The notes: generated by a model not told the origin, from the letters alone. DNA of 64,000 nt from Limiplasma sp048370855 (GCA_048370855.1 DBGEOK010000044.1:1-64000), one strand, 5' to 3'; counted from the stretch's first letter, positions 7,453 to 14,303 are shown. A program made the numbers and translations.

Positions 7453-8924
7453 GTTTCCACCTCCGCAAGCATCATATAGCCGGACAGCGTGCCGGTGGGT
7501 TTGGCCGACGTGCTCAACGCCATTCGGCCCGCCGTCGTTTCCCAGTTAATCGCGGCGGCCTGGTTCGTCGGCTCGTTGGCCACAAAATCAATGATGGCCG
7601 TGTTCGCCGTAATGGAGCCGTCGCTGATCGACGCCGTGTACGGCCCTGTGCCAGCCCACGCCGTAAGCGGGAGATCATAGGTCAGCCTGCGCATGGACAC
7701 TCTGGCTGCCGCCGCGTTGGCTGCGCTTGCCGCCGTGCTGGCCGTCGCGGCGGCGTTGTCGGCGTTGGTTTTGGCGGTATTGGCCGCGTTTGCTGCTGTG
7801 GTCGCGGCTGTGGCCGCCGTTGCGGCTTTGCCTGTCGCCGTGTCGGCGTTGCTGGCTGCCGTGCTGGCGGCTGCCGCCGCGCCGGAGGCTAAGGCCGCCG
7901 CGTCAGCAGCCGCTTGCTTGGCCGTATCGACGCTGCCTGCCGCCGTGTTGGCGGCGTCTGTAGCGCGCGTCGCCGCCTCGATTGCCGCGTCCACACGCTC
8001 CGCCGCTGTGTTGGCCGCTGTAGCTGCCGCGTTGGCGCTGTCCGTCGCGGTTTCGACGCCGGAAGCGGCTTGTGTCGCGCGTGTCGCCGCGCTGTTGGCC
8101 GCTGTGGCTGCGGCGTTGGCATCCCTTGCCGCTGTATTGGCTTCGCCTGCGGCTGTATTCGCCGTCGTTGTGGCTTGTGTCGCGGCCTGCTTGGCCGTAT
8201 CGACGCTGCCTGCCGCCGTGTTGGCGGCGTTTGTGGCGCGTGACGCCGCCTCAATTGCCGCGTCCACACGCCCTGCCGCTGTGTTGGCCGCTGTAGCCGC
8301 CGAGTTGGCGCTGTCCGTCGCGGCCTCGACGCCGGAAGCGGCTTGTGTCGCGCGTGTCGCCGCGCTGTTGGCCGCTGTGGCCGCCGCGTCGGCTTTGCCG
8401 GTCGCTGTATTGGCTTCGTTTGCGGCTGTATTCGCCGTCGCCGCTGCCCGCGTCGCGGTCTGTGCCGCCGCTTCGGCGGCGGAAGTGCCCTGTTCCATCT
8501 TCTTGATCTGCGCCAGCAGCTCGTCCAGCGAGGGGATGATGTGCTCCGGGTCAACGATGCTGTCCGTCAGCACGCGGCGTACCGGCAGGATGAGCGCCGC
8601 CAGCGTTATCAGCCCGCCGCTGGTTTTCAGGCGCATCACCGCTTGCAGGTCTCCCTCCACGGCGTAGCAGCTTTGCGCCAGCGTTACGCTGGCCACGCTG
8701 CCGGTCAGGCTTCCCCCCACGGCGACGGTGGCCCCGTCCGCGCGCACAAAGTACCCGGTCACGGTGCCCGCGACGGCGGCTGCCTCGCCGCCGTCCAGCA
8801 GCTTCACGCGCCACGTGTGCGCCTTGTCGTCGCCGCACAGCATCAGCGCGCCGGGCCACACCTGCGAGGCCTGGATGCCGCGCTTCAGGTCGATTTCCTG
8901 TTCAATCGTCCAGTTGTTTGCCAT
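7449..8924 (-). CDS. BppU-like baseplate upper protein with long Ala-rich coiled coil
   Basis: A 491-residue protein starting at 8924 after GGGAGG. Residues 1-130 resemble the N-terminal domain of lactococcal BppU-type baseplate proteins (WTIEQEIDLKRG, GTVTGYFVRADGATV, YAVEGDLQAVMRL, SIVDPEHIIPSLDELL). Residues about 140-420 are an alanine-rich coiled coil of short TAA/NAA units with a 91-residue duplication. The C-terminal about 70 residues are a small beta domain (TYDLPLTAWAGTGPYTAS). It probably links the baseplate to the downstream fibre proteins. Confidence 0.7.
   Translation of the reverse strand: MANNWTIEQEIDLKRGIQASQVWPGALMLCGDDKAHTWRVKLLDGGEAAAVAGTVTGYFVRADGATVAVGGSLTGSVASVTLAQSCYAVEGDLQAVMRLKTSGGLITLAALILPVRRVLTDSIVDPEHIIPSLDELLAQIKKMEQGTSAAEAAAQTATRAAATANTAANEANTATGKADAAATAANSAATRATQAASGVEAATDSANSAATAANTAAGRVDAAIEAASRATNAANTAAGSVDTAKQAATQATTTANTAAGEANTAARDANAAATAANSAATRATQAASGVETATDSANAAATAANTAAERVDAAIEAATRATDAANTAAGSVDTAKQAAADAAALASGAAAAASTAASNADTATGKAATAATAATTAANAANTAKTNADNAAATASTAASAANAAAARVSMRRLTYDLPLTAWAGTGPYTASISDGSITANTAIIDFVANEPTNQAAAINWETTAGRMALSTSAKPTGTLSGYMMLAEVET
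7916..8393 (-). repeat. Tandem 273-bp in-frame duplication in the BppU-like gene
   Basis: About 205 bases starting at 7916 recur at 8189 with few differences. The offset is 273 bp, or 91 codons, which equals 13 heptads, so the coiled-coil register is kept. It lengthens the stalk without breaking it. Confidence 0.75.
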
Positions 8925-8941
8925 GCGTTTTCCTCCCTGCT

Positions 8942-11275
8942 TCAATAATCGCCGCCGCCTACGCTTTGGATGAAGGCTTGCACAAACAAGTTTGCCTCGA
9001 TGCGGGTCAAGCCGTCCGGCACGATCTCGATCTCGTGCCATGTCCCGCGCGTGACCTTCCCGGCGCTGTCCTTGGCCAGATAGGCCACGATGTCCATTTC
9101 GCGGCTGTTCAGGGCCGAAGGGGGCACCGCGTTGCCGTCCACCAGCAGCGTCACGCTGTTGGCCGTCCCGCCCTCATAAATGCCGTAGGCAATGGCGTGG
9201 GTATGGTCGGTCAGGGTGAGGTCGTGGGCATGCTCCGGGATGCTGACGCGGTGGGTATGCTCCGTCGTTTCAAATACGTGGCTGTGCGCCGGTATCTTCA
9301 ATTCCTGCGCCGGTATATCCACGATGCAGACCACGTTGTGGTGGTGGCTGAAATTATGGTAGTGCGCCATGCCGTGGGTATGTTCGCCCGCGTCGCCGGT
9401 GTTGGGGCGGTAGCTGTCCCCCTGCATCGCGCCAGCGGTGGTAAGCACGCCGCTGCCGCCCGTCGCGCCCGTCCCGGCGTTTTGCGTCAAAAGCAATGTG
9501 TCGCCTGTATTCCCGGTGCCGCCGCCGCCCGTCGTGCCGCTGATGGAAATAGTCTTTGCCGAATAGCTGACCACGCCGCCCGTGTTGCCCTTGTCCCCGA
9601 TGCTGCCGTAGCTGTGCTGATGCCCCCAACCCAGCGTGTAGGTATCCGCGAAGCTGTGCGTATGGCTGGGGCCGCTGTGGTGGTGGCTGTCGATGCTGTG
9701 ATAGTGGGACGGCCCCGTGTGCGTATGGCTGGCGATGGTGTGCGTATGCCCCATCTGGTGGTTGTGGGTGCCGCCGCTGGCCGTCGCGGACATGCTGGTG
9801 CCGCTGGCGTCCAGGGCGTACCCGGTGTTGCCGCTGGTATCGTCCTTCCGTCCGGCGATGGTGCCGCCCGTCACCGCCGTGGTGCTCACGACGCGCTGGG
9901 GCAGGGTGCTGGCGTAGGCCCCGCCCGCCTTGCTGGTTCGCTCGCTGGCCCCGCCGCCGCCGCTGGTCTGCGTGCTGGCCCCGCCCGCGCTGGTAGTGGT
10001 GGCCGTCGCGCCGCCCGCCGCCGCGCCGGTTTCGTAAGCCCGGAAGGCTTCGATCTGCCACGAGAGCAGCATCTGGTTGATGCGCACGCATCCGCTGGGC
10101 ACGTACACGCGCATGCGCGCCGGGTGGCTGGCATCGGCGTTGTCGGCGTATTGCTGGCTGTATAGGTTCGTGGCCCCCTGGCTGTACAGCTCGCTGACGC
10201 CCATGCGGTCGGCCAGCGTGTTGATGCTGTCGGCGGTGTCGCGTGGCGCGTTGGCGATGGTGATTTCGATGTCGCCCGGCCTGCCGCGCACGTCGGCTTT
10301 GCTTACGGACACAATCCGCGCTGAAAAACTAACGCCGTGCTCGCTGTCGTCAACATGCACCAGCTTGCCGGGCATGTATTCGTCCCATTTCTGCCCGGTC
10401 AGCCGGGTCAGGTCAATGGCCGTAGCGGTATAGCTGAAATAAGGGTTTTTCAGCCGGTCGAGCAGGGCGCGGCCCCGCGCCTTCAGCGTGGCCGCGTCCT
10501 CAATGGTCGTGTCCGCGTACACGCTGCACTTGACGCCCCACACGCTGGCGGTGTCCGCGTCGATGTAGGGCCGCCCGCCGTTTACATCCCGCACGGTGAG
10601 CTGGTTCACCCCTTCGCCGTAGCCCAGCAGGTAAAGCCGCGTTACCAGCGTGCTGGCGTCCATGCTCTTTTCAATACCCACCAGGTTACGCATGTAGTGA
10701 ATACCGCAGCCGGGCGAGGCGTCCGCGCGCTTCAGGCTTACCTGCCACGGCGTCGCGCCGGTGTCAAATTCCCATGTGTATTCTTCCGTCAGCACATTGC
10801 CCAGGGACAACAGCGCCGAAAGCAGGGAAGCGTTCTCAAATTTGTAGGCGTATTGGTCGGTAAAGTCGCAGGTGCCCAGCACCCAGCGCTGCACCGTCTG
10901 CCGGGACAGGATGTAGCGGATGACCTGGGCCGTGGTCACGCCGGGGCCGCCGATCTCGTGATAGCCAAAAAGCACGTCGTCCAGCAGCGTGGCCATGACA
11001 TGCTCCAAACTATACGTTTTCACGCCGCCCGCCGCCGTTTCCTCGCCGCTGGGCATGCCGATGATACGGTACAGCCCTGTGTCCCGCGTCCCGTCCGGGA
11101 TACGCGCCAGATTGTGCGCCTGGCACAGCGCGTTTTTCGGGTCGCCCGTAGGCAGCGAAAACGAGGCCGTCCAAAGGTCGTTGTGCATCAGCGTGTAGGC
11201 GATTTCGTCCGCGTTTTCCAGCACGCCCAGGAGCCTTCCGTCCTGGCCGTAAATGGTCACGTACTCGCCGTTCAT
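8942..11275 (-). CDS. Tal-type tail tip protein with His-rich fibre domain
   Basis: A 777-residue protein. The first about 390 residues match the Tal/prophage endopeptidase tail family (baseplate hub: VTIYGQDGRLLGVLENADE, LTEEYTWEFD, LYLLGYGEG, KVHVDD-like parts). A Gly/Thr/Ala-rich linker follows (about 410-470). From about 485 to 690 there are many HxH motifs (HNH, HTHT, HYH, HHH, HSH), the pattern that in T4 long-tail-fibre tips binds a row of metal ions. No protease motif is obvious. It follows dit and the small Cys-rich gene, as in many siphophages. Confidence 0.85.
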   Translation of the reverse strand: MNGEYVTIYGQDGRLLGVLENADEIAYTLMHNDLWTASFSLPTGDPKNALCQAHNLARIPDGTRDTGLYRIIGMPSGEETAAGGVKTYSLEHVMATLLDDVLFGYHEIGGPGVTTAQVIRYILSRQTVQRWVLGTCDFTDQYAYKFENASLLSALLSLGNVLTEEYTWEFDTGATPWQVSLKRADASPGCGIHYMRNLVGIEKSMDASTLVTRLYLLGYGEGVNQLTVRDVNGGRPYIDADTASVWGVKCSVYADTTIEDAATLKARGRALLDRLKNPYFSYTATAIDLTRLTGQKWDEYMPGKLVHVDDSEHGVSFSARIVSVSKADVRGRPGDIEITIANAPRDTADSINTLADRMGVSELYSQGATNLYSQQYADNADASHPARMRVYVPSGCVRINQMLLSWQIEAFRAYETGAAAGGATATTTSAGGASTQTSGGGGASERTSKAGGAYASTLPQRVVSTTAVTGGTIAGRKDDTSGNTGYALDASGTSMSATASGGTHNHQMGHTHTIASHTHTGPSHYHSIDSHHHSGPSHTHSFADTYTLGWGHQHSYGSIGDKGNTGGVVSYSAKTISISGTTGGGGTGNTGDTLLLTQNAGTGATGGSGVLTTAGAMQGDSYRPNTGDAGEHTHGMAHYHNFSHHHNVVCIVDIPAQELKIPAHSHVFETTEHTHRVSIPEHAHDLTLTDHTHAIAYGIYEGGTANSVTLLVDGNAVPPSALNSREMDIVAYLAKDSAGKVTRGTWHEIEIVPDGLTRIEANLFVQAFIQSVGGGDY

Positions 11276-11478
11276 GGCGCGTCCGCCCCCGTTTCCTCAC
11301 TTTGCCGCAGAGCCTCCGGGCCGCGCAGCATAAGCTCCGTGAGGGCGTACAGCTCGTCGCCCTGCCTGCGGCTCTGGCCCGCGAGTTGCGTAACGGCGCA
11401 CATGCCGTCCATGCGCCACATACAGGTTTGCAGGCATTTGCCGCGCCTTAGCGGGCAAAAGTCGCGCTTGTCCTCCAT
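11272..11478 (-). CDS. Small Cys-rich phage protein
   Basis: A 68-residue protein whose first 30 residues have four cysteines in CPLRRGKC, LQTC and MDGMC spacing, likely a zinc knuckle. Comparable short CPL..GKC proteins are common in tail regions of Bacillota phages, but no role is known to me. Its stop overlaps the Tal start (ATGA). Confidence 0.6.
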   Translation of the reverse strand: MEDKRDFCPLRRGKCLQTCMWRMDGMCAVTQLAGQSRRQGDELYALTELMLRGPEALRQSEETGADAP

Positions 11479-12288
11479 CTATAACCACCTCCCCCGTGCT
11501 CTCGCCGTAATTTTCGCGCCATAGGTGCCGCCGCCATAGGTCAGCGCCACGCTGATCTCCTGCGCGCCCTTGGCCGCCGTGAGCGCGTCAAACCGCGAGG
11601 CGTAGGGCAGGGCGCTTTCGCCGCTGGAAAACGCCGCCCCGATGGGCGGCTCCATGGTAAGGGTCAGCGTGGCGCTGGGCGCAAGGCTCATCCCGGCGAA
11701 GACGGCCCCTTTCGCGCCAGCCGTTACCGTGACGCCGGTGATGGGGGCCGTGCCGGTGTTTTGTACGGACACGCCCAGCGGGGCGGATTCGCCGGTGTCC
11801 AGCGTCAGGGTCAGCCGCGCGCTTGCGGCGGTCGTGGATACGCTGACGCTGCTCTCGTCCACTGCCCAGGCATAGGGCTGCGCCTGAAACGTCACGTCCA
11901 GGCCGCCGCCTATCCACCCGGAAAAGCCCCATTTCAGGGAGGCGTCCACGCTGGCCATATAGTAGCGCAGCGGCTCATAGTCAAAAATCAGCCGCCGCCT
12001 CCCATCCGTCAGCCACGCGGCCATGCGCCGCAAACGCTCCTGCGCCGCTGCCTGGCTGGGCGGGTCGTGCAGAAAATACAGCGCGCCTGTAAAGCTGACC
12101 TGACCGGGCAGGCCGCCCGGCAGGAGCACGCTTCCCGGCATGCCCGCGATTTCGTACTCATTGCGCGCAATCGCAGGCGTGACTGCGTGGCCGCCTTTTT
12201 CCACATAAATGGCGTCAAAATCCCGTAGGCAATGCAGGCCGCCGAAAGAAAAATTGATCTCGTTCAGGTTCAGGAGATTCACCCCCAA
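11479..12288 (-). CDS. Distal tail protein (Dit)
   Basis: A 269-residue product with Dit/SPP1 gp19.1-like features: FSFGGLHCLRDFDAIYVEKGG at the N-terminus (in part), YEIAGMPGSVLLP and the ring-domain block GQVSFTGALYFL, RRRLIFDYEPLRYYMAS. The C-terminal half is beta-rich. Dit forms the hexameric hub between tube and Tal. The frame has no ATG: it opens with TTG at 12288 and GTG at 12282, next to a GGGGGTG run, so the exact start is uncertain. The upstream accessory island ends in a hairpin at 12295-12322, only a few bases before this start. Confidence 0.85.
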   Translation of the reverse strand: MGVNLLNLNEINFSFGGLHCLRDFDAIYVEKGGHAVTPAIARNEYEIAGMPGSVLLPGGLPGQVSFTGALYFLHDPPSQAAAQERLRRMAAWLTDGRRRLIFDYEPLRYYMASVDASLKWGFSGWIGGGLDVTFQAQPYAWAVDESSVSVSTTAASARLTLTLDTGESAPLGVSVQNTGTAPITGVTVTAGAKGAVFAGMSLAPSATLTLTMEPPIGAAFSSGESALPYASRFDALTAAKGAQEISVALTYGGGTYGAKITARARGRWL

Positions 12289-12294
12289 TTAAAT

Positions 12295-12322
12295 AGCACC
12301 CATCCCCTTTCGGGTGGGTGCT
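12295..12322 (-). terminator. AGCACC hairpin before dit
   Basis: AGCACCCA-CCCGAAAGGGGA-TGGGTGCT on the minus strand is followed by ATTTAATT. The stem is strong and the T-tract weak. Close relatives occur at 19566-19595 and 26033-26060, each just ahead of a major late gene. Confidence 0.55.
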
Positions 12323-12339
12323 ATATGGTTTATAGCTGG

Positions 12340-12564
12340 CTATGCGGTTGCGCATACCCGTACTACGGCGCTGGTTGCATCATCCAGCTCTGCACGTGCG
12401 TTTTGCAGGTTTTTCTTAATCAGGTTAAGCATGTCGGCGATAAACTCACCGTTTGCCATTTCTTCCACGCCTACGGTCATGATCTCAATGCTGGCGCACA
12501 ACCCGCGCAGGGTATCGTCTACGCTTTCCAATTCACGGATGGCGCTGGGCGTGTATTCTCCCAT
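12340..12564 (-). CDS. Small helical accessory protein
   Basis: A 74-residue, mostly alpha-helical protein read from the ATG at 12564 behind AAAGGAGG. It contains ESVDDTLRGLCASIEIM and EEMANGEFIADMLNLIKK. No family is recognised. The protein at 26079-26408 has the same setting (AGCACC hairpin downstream, plus-strand RNA unit and ribbon-helix-helix gene upstream) and similar helical character, so the two may be paralogous cargo. Confidence 0.55.
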   Translation of the reverse strand: MGEYTPSAIRELESVDDTLRGLCASIEIMTVGVEEMANGEFIADMLNLIKKNLQNARAELDDATSAVVRVCATA

Positions 12565-12591
12565 GGTTCTGCCTCCTTTTTATTTTCCCGG

Positions 12592-12695
12592 TTGACCTTT
12601 CGAGGTAGGCATGATAAGATTTACTTGCTGATCGAAAGGTCGGTGGAACAGGATTTCGGGTGGCCGACAAGCTAAAGCCCGCTATCCTGTTTTCT
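12592..12695 (+). ncRNA. Predicted small RNA unit 1 (promoter plus terminator)
   Basis: On the plus strand TTGACC (12592) and TAAGAT (12615) are 17 bases apart. About 27 bases past the -10, AACAGGAT (647-654) pairs with ATCCTGTT (684-691), followed by TTCTATTT. The predicted transcript is about 65-70 nt with no clear ORF. It is the most divergent of five such units. The ribbon-helix-helix gene 12694-12873 runs head-on into it. Confidence 0.45.
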
Positions 12696-12873
12696 ATTTG
12701 CAAACCTTTTTGTGAAGGTCGTCAACCATTTGTTCAAGCAAATCCGTTTTTGTTTTGCCTGTGGCCTTAGAGCATTCAGAAAATTTTCGCACCGTAGTTT
12801 CGGTTGCTCTCAACGCAATTTGCTTGTTCTTTGGTTCGGCCCCCGCAATAGGTCGGCCAGTTTTAGGCGACAT
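12694..12873 (-). CDS. Ribbon-helix-helix regulator 1 (CopG/Arc-like)
   Basis: A 59-residue protein starting at ATG 12873 behind AAGGGGTGA. It opens with MSPKTGRP, then a ribbon segment (KQIALRATETTVRKF) and two helices (KTKTDLLEQMVDDLHKKV), the fold of MetJ/Arc/CopG repressors, which bind palindromes as dimers of dimers. The MSPKTGRP lead is shared with three paralogs in this prophage (ISPRTGRP). Its promoter carries a CCTAGG-type palindrome, so self-repression is likely. It is the only paralog with an ATG at this position. Confidence 0.8.
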   Translation of the reverse strand: MSPKTGRPIAGAEPKNKQIALRATETTVRKFSECSKATGKTKTDLLEQMVDDLHKKVCK

Positions 12874-12893
12874 GTCATCACCCCTTTTCTTTC

Positions 12894-12932
12894 GCCTAGG
12901 CATATTATAACTTATGACTAGGCAAAAGTCAA
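12894..12932 (-). promoter_or_regulatory. Promoter and operator of RHH gene 1
   Basis: On the minus strand TTGACT (12927-12932) is 17 bases from TATAAT (12904-12909). Arms GCCTAGGC (12894-12901) and CTAGGC read on plus (12918-12923) straddle the -10. Bound protein would block RNA polymerase. Confidence 0.7.
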
Positions 12933-12982
12933 CAGGGCAGTTAAAAGTAAATCTATCTGCCAACTCCTTAGTAATCTGATGA

Positions 12983-13090
12983 TTGACCTTTCGGGGCAGG
13001 CATGATAGAATTTACTTGCCGACCGAAAGGTTGTGTAGGGGTGAGGAATCCGCGTTGCTTGCTGGGCGGGGCGGTTCCTCACTTTTCCTC
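12983..13090 (+). ncRNA. Predicted small RNA unit 2 (promoter plus terminator)
   Basis: TTGACC (12983-12988), 17 bases, TAGAAT (13006-13011). Initiation near 13018 would give a roughly 70-nt RNA ending in the stem GTGAGGAA (from 13041) with TTCCTCAC (to 13082), then TTTTCCTCTTT. Arms ACCTTTCGG (12986-12994) and CCGAAAGGT (13023-13031) flank the promoter and look like an operator. The 3' arm of the hairpin contains the stop codon of the converging RHH gene 2. Confidence 0.55.
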
Positions 13091-13273
13091 TTTATCCAGC
13101 ATATCGGCCACCATGTCTATTCCGCGTTCAATAACTTCTGTGCGAGATACTTGAAGCCTATTGGCGCAATGTTGCAGTTTATCGGCTGTTGCCTTTGTAA
13201 TCCGCAGTTGTAGGCTTTCAGACTTGGTGACTTCCTTGTGTGGACGTCCTGTTCTTGGGCTAATGTTTCTCAC
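13079..13273 (-). CDS. Ribbon-helix-helix regulator 2 (CopG/Arc-like)
   Basis: A ribbon-helix-helix protein of 61-64 residues: ISPRTGRP, ribbon SLQLRITKATADKL, helices LQVSRTEVIERGIDMVADML. The start is ambiguous. The GTG at 13273 lies inside a near-perfect ribosome site (AAAGTGAGGTGAG), while an ATT at 13264, aligned with the ATG of paralog 1, sits at ideal spacing. An ATG at 13288 falls within the operator. It probably represses its own promoter through the CCATGG palindrome. Confidence 0.75.
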   Translation of the reverse strand: MRNISPRTGRPHKEVTKSESLQLRITKATADKLQHCANRLQVSRTEVIERGIDMVADMLDKEEK

Positions 13274-13283
13274 CTCACTTTTT

Positions 13284-13323
13284 GCCATGGCTATATTGTA
13301 TTTTAACCATGGCAAAAAGTCAA
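13284..13323 (-). promoter_or_regulatory. Promoter and operator of RHH gene 2
   Basis: On the minus strand TTGACT (13318-13323) is 17 bases from TACAAT (13295-13300). GCCATGG (13284-13290) and CCATGGC (13307-13313), centres 23 bp apart, enclose the -10. Geometry equals that of the other three RHH promoters; the arm sequence differs. Confidence 0.75.
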
Positions 13324-13374
13324 TAGGCAATTCACAAAATAAATCTATCTGCCAACTCCTTAGTAATCTGATGA

Positions 13375-13483
13375 TTGACCTTTCGGGGCAGGCATGATAG
13401 AATTTACTTGCACGCCAAAAGGTTGTGTGGGGTAGGAGAATCCGCAATGCTTATCGGGGCGAGGCGGTTCTCCTACTTTTTTA
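13375..13483 (+). ncRNA. Predicted small RNA unit 3 (promoter plus terminator)
   Basis: TTGACC (13375-13380), 17 bases, TAGAAT (13398-13403). The terminator stem GTAGGAGAA (432-440) pairs with TTCTCCTAC (468-476), followed by TTTTTT. Stem bases differ from unit 2 but pairing is kept. The loop keeps TGCTT. About 40 bases upstream of the -35 are also conserved with unit 2. It converges on RHH gene 3. Confidence 0.55.
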
Positions 13484-13655
13484 TGCCCTTGTTGACAACC
13501 TCAATGCCGCGCCGTATCGACTCGGCTTTGGTTTCCGCGTAAAACTGCGTGTTTTCGTTGAGCTTACGCGCAGTTTCAGCATCCAGCCGTATAGTAATAC
13601 GTTCGTCTTTTGGATTATCAGTTTTCGGGCGACCTGTCCTTGGGCTAATGGTGCT
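13473..13655 (-). CDS. Ribbon-helix-helix regulator 3 (CopG/Arc-like)
   Basis: About 60 residues: STISPRTGRPKTDNPK lead, ribbon ERITIRLDAETARKL, helices KAESIRRGIEVVNKGI. GTG at 13655 lies within the AGAAAGTGAGGTGAG ribosome site; ATT at 13646 is the alternative start at normal spacing. Its promoter palindrome (GTCTGCC/GGCAGAC) is unrelated to those of its paralogs, which suggests separate binding specificities. Confidence 0.75.
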   Translation of the reverse strand, partial: STISPRTGRPKTDNPKDERITIRLDAETARKLNENTQFYAETKAESIRRGIEVVNKGIKK

Positions 13656-13668
13656 CACCTCACTTTCT

Positions 13669-13707
13669 GTCTGCCGATATATTACCATGTGGCAGACAAA
13701 AAGTCAA
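13669..13707 (-). promoter_or_regulatory. Promoter and operator of RHH gene 3
   Basis: On the minus strand TTGACT (13702-13707) is 17 bases from TAATAT (13679-13684). Arms GTCTGCC (13669-13675) and GGCAGAC (13691-13697) flank the -10 with 22 bp between centres. Confidence 0.75.
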
Positions 13708-13758
13708 TGAGCAATTCATAAAGTAAATCTATCCGCTAACTCCTTGGTAATCTGATGA

Positions 13759-13862
13759 TTGACCTTTCGGGGCAAGCATGATAGAATTTACTTGCCGATC
13801 GAAAGGTTGGTGGGTATGAGGAACGCTTTTGCTTGGTAGGTGGGGCGTTCTTCACTTTTATT
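13759..13862 (+). ncRNA. Predicted small RNA unit 4 / hicB leader
   Basis: TTGACC (13759-13764), 17 bases, TAGAAT (13782-13787), then the hairpin GAGGAACGC (from 13818) with GCGTTCTTC (to 13853) and ACTTTTATTT. Unlike units 1-3 and 5, no RHH gene faces it; the orphan hicB follows 36 bases later on the same strand. Here the hairpin could act as an attenuator for hicB. A TTG frame through the loop is also open into hicB. Confidence 0.5.
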
Positions 13863-13897
13863 TCAAAAGTAAGCCTATAAGCAAGGAGATAAGAAGC

Positions 13898-14224
13898 ATG
13901 TTGTCGATGTATCCCGCGTGTTTTATTCAGGAAGCAAACGGCCTTTCGGTTATCTTTCCCGATCTGGACGGCCTGGCTACCTGCGGTGACACGCTTGAAG
14001 AGGCTATGACCATGGCCGTTGATTGCCTGGCCGGGTATCTGCACTCGTTGGAACAAGAGGGGAAGGCCGCCCCTAAGCCGTCTGCCGCGTCCAGCGTCAA
14101 CCCTCGCCAAGTGGCGCAGGATTTGGATGTTGATGACGCTCAGGACGCCTTTGTCAACCAGGTTAGCGTAGATGTGCCAGCCTATGCCAAGGCACACTTT
14201 AAGCATCCCGAAAAAATGCGCTGA
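13898..14224 (+). CDS. Orphan HicB-like antitoxin, shortened C-terminus
   Basis: A 108-residue protein from the ATG at 13898 behind AAGGAG. Residues 1-45 are a HicB fold (YPACFIQEANGLSVIFPDLDG, GDTLEEAMTMAVDCL in parts). The end (VSVDVPAYAKAHF) reaches only the start of the usual C-terminal DNA-binding helix region, which is missing. No hicA toxin is adjacent. It is one of the few plus-strand genes in the structural region, expressed from the RNA unit 4 promoter and ended by the hairpin at 14265-14293. It may act as an anti-toxin or regulator against other HicA systems. Confidence 0.75.
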   Translation: MLSMYPACFIQEANGLSVIFPDLDGLATCGDTLEEAMTMAVDCLAGYLHSLEQEGKAAPKPSAASSVNPRQVAQDLDVDDAQDAFVNQVSVDVPAYAKAHFKHPEKMR

Positions 14225-14264
14225 CTATTTCTGAGCTTGCAAAACGCATAAAGTGACCATGGGG

Positions 14265-14293
14265 AAGGCCCGGCAAAGCTGCCGGGCCTTTTT
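14265..14293 (+). terminator. Terminator after hicB
   Basis: AAGGCCCGGC-AAAGCT-GCCGGGCCTT followed by TTTGATG on the plus strand, 40 bases beyond the hicB stop. The stem is symmetric and may also stop leftward readthrough of the toxin gene. Confidence 0.8.
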
Positions 14294-14303
14294 GATGCGC
14301 CTT

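Noticed and set aside
7693..8667. Long plus-strand alanine/valine/leucine frame
   Set aside because: It is the reverse strand of the Ala-rich coiled coil in the BppU-like gene; composition follows from GCN codons and no ribosome site is present.
13437..13530. Short peptides starting in the small-RNA hairpins (for example ATG at about 13447)
   Set aside because: Frames run antisense through the RHH genes, differ between units, and the T-tract would end the RNA before them. Only unit 4 continues into a real gene.
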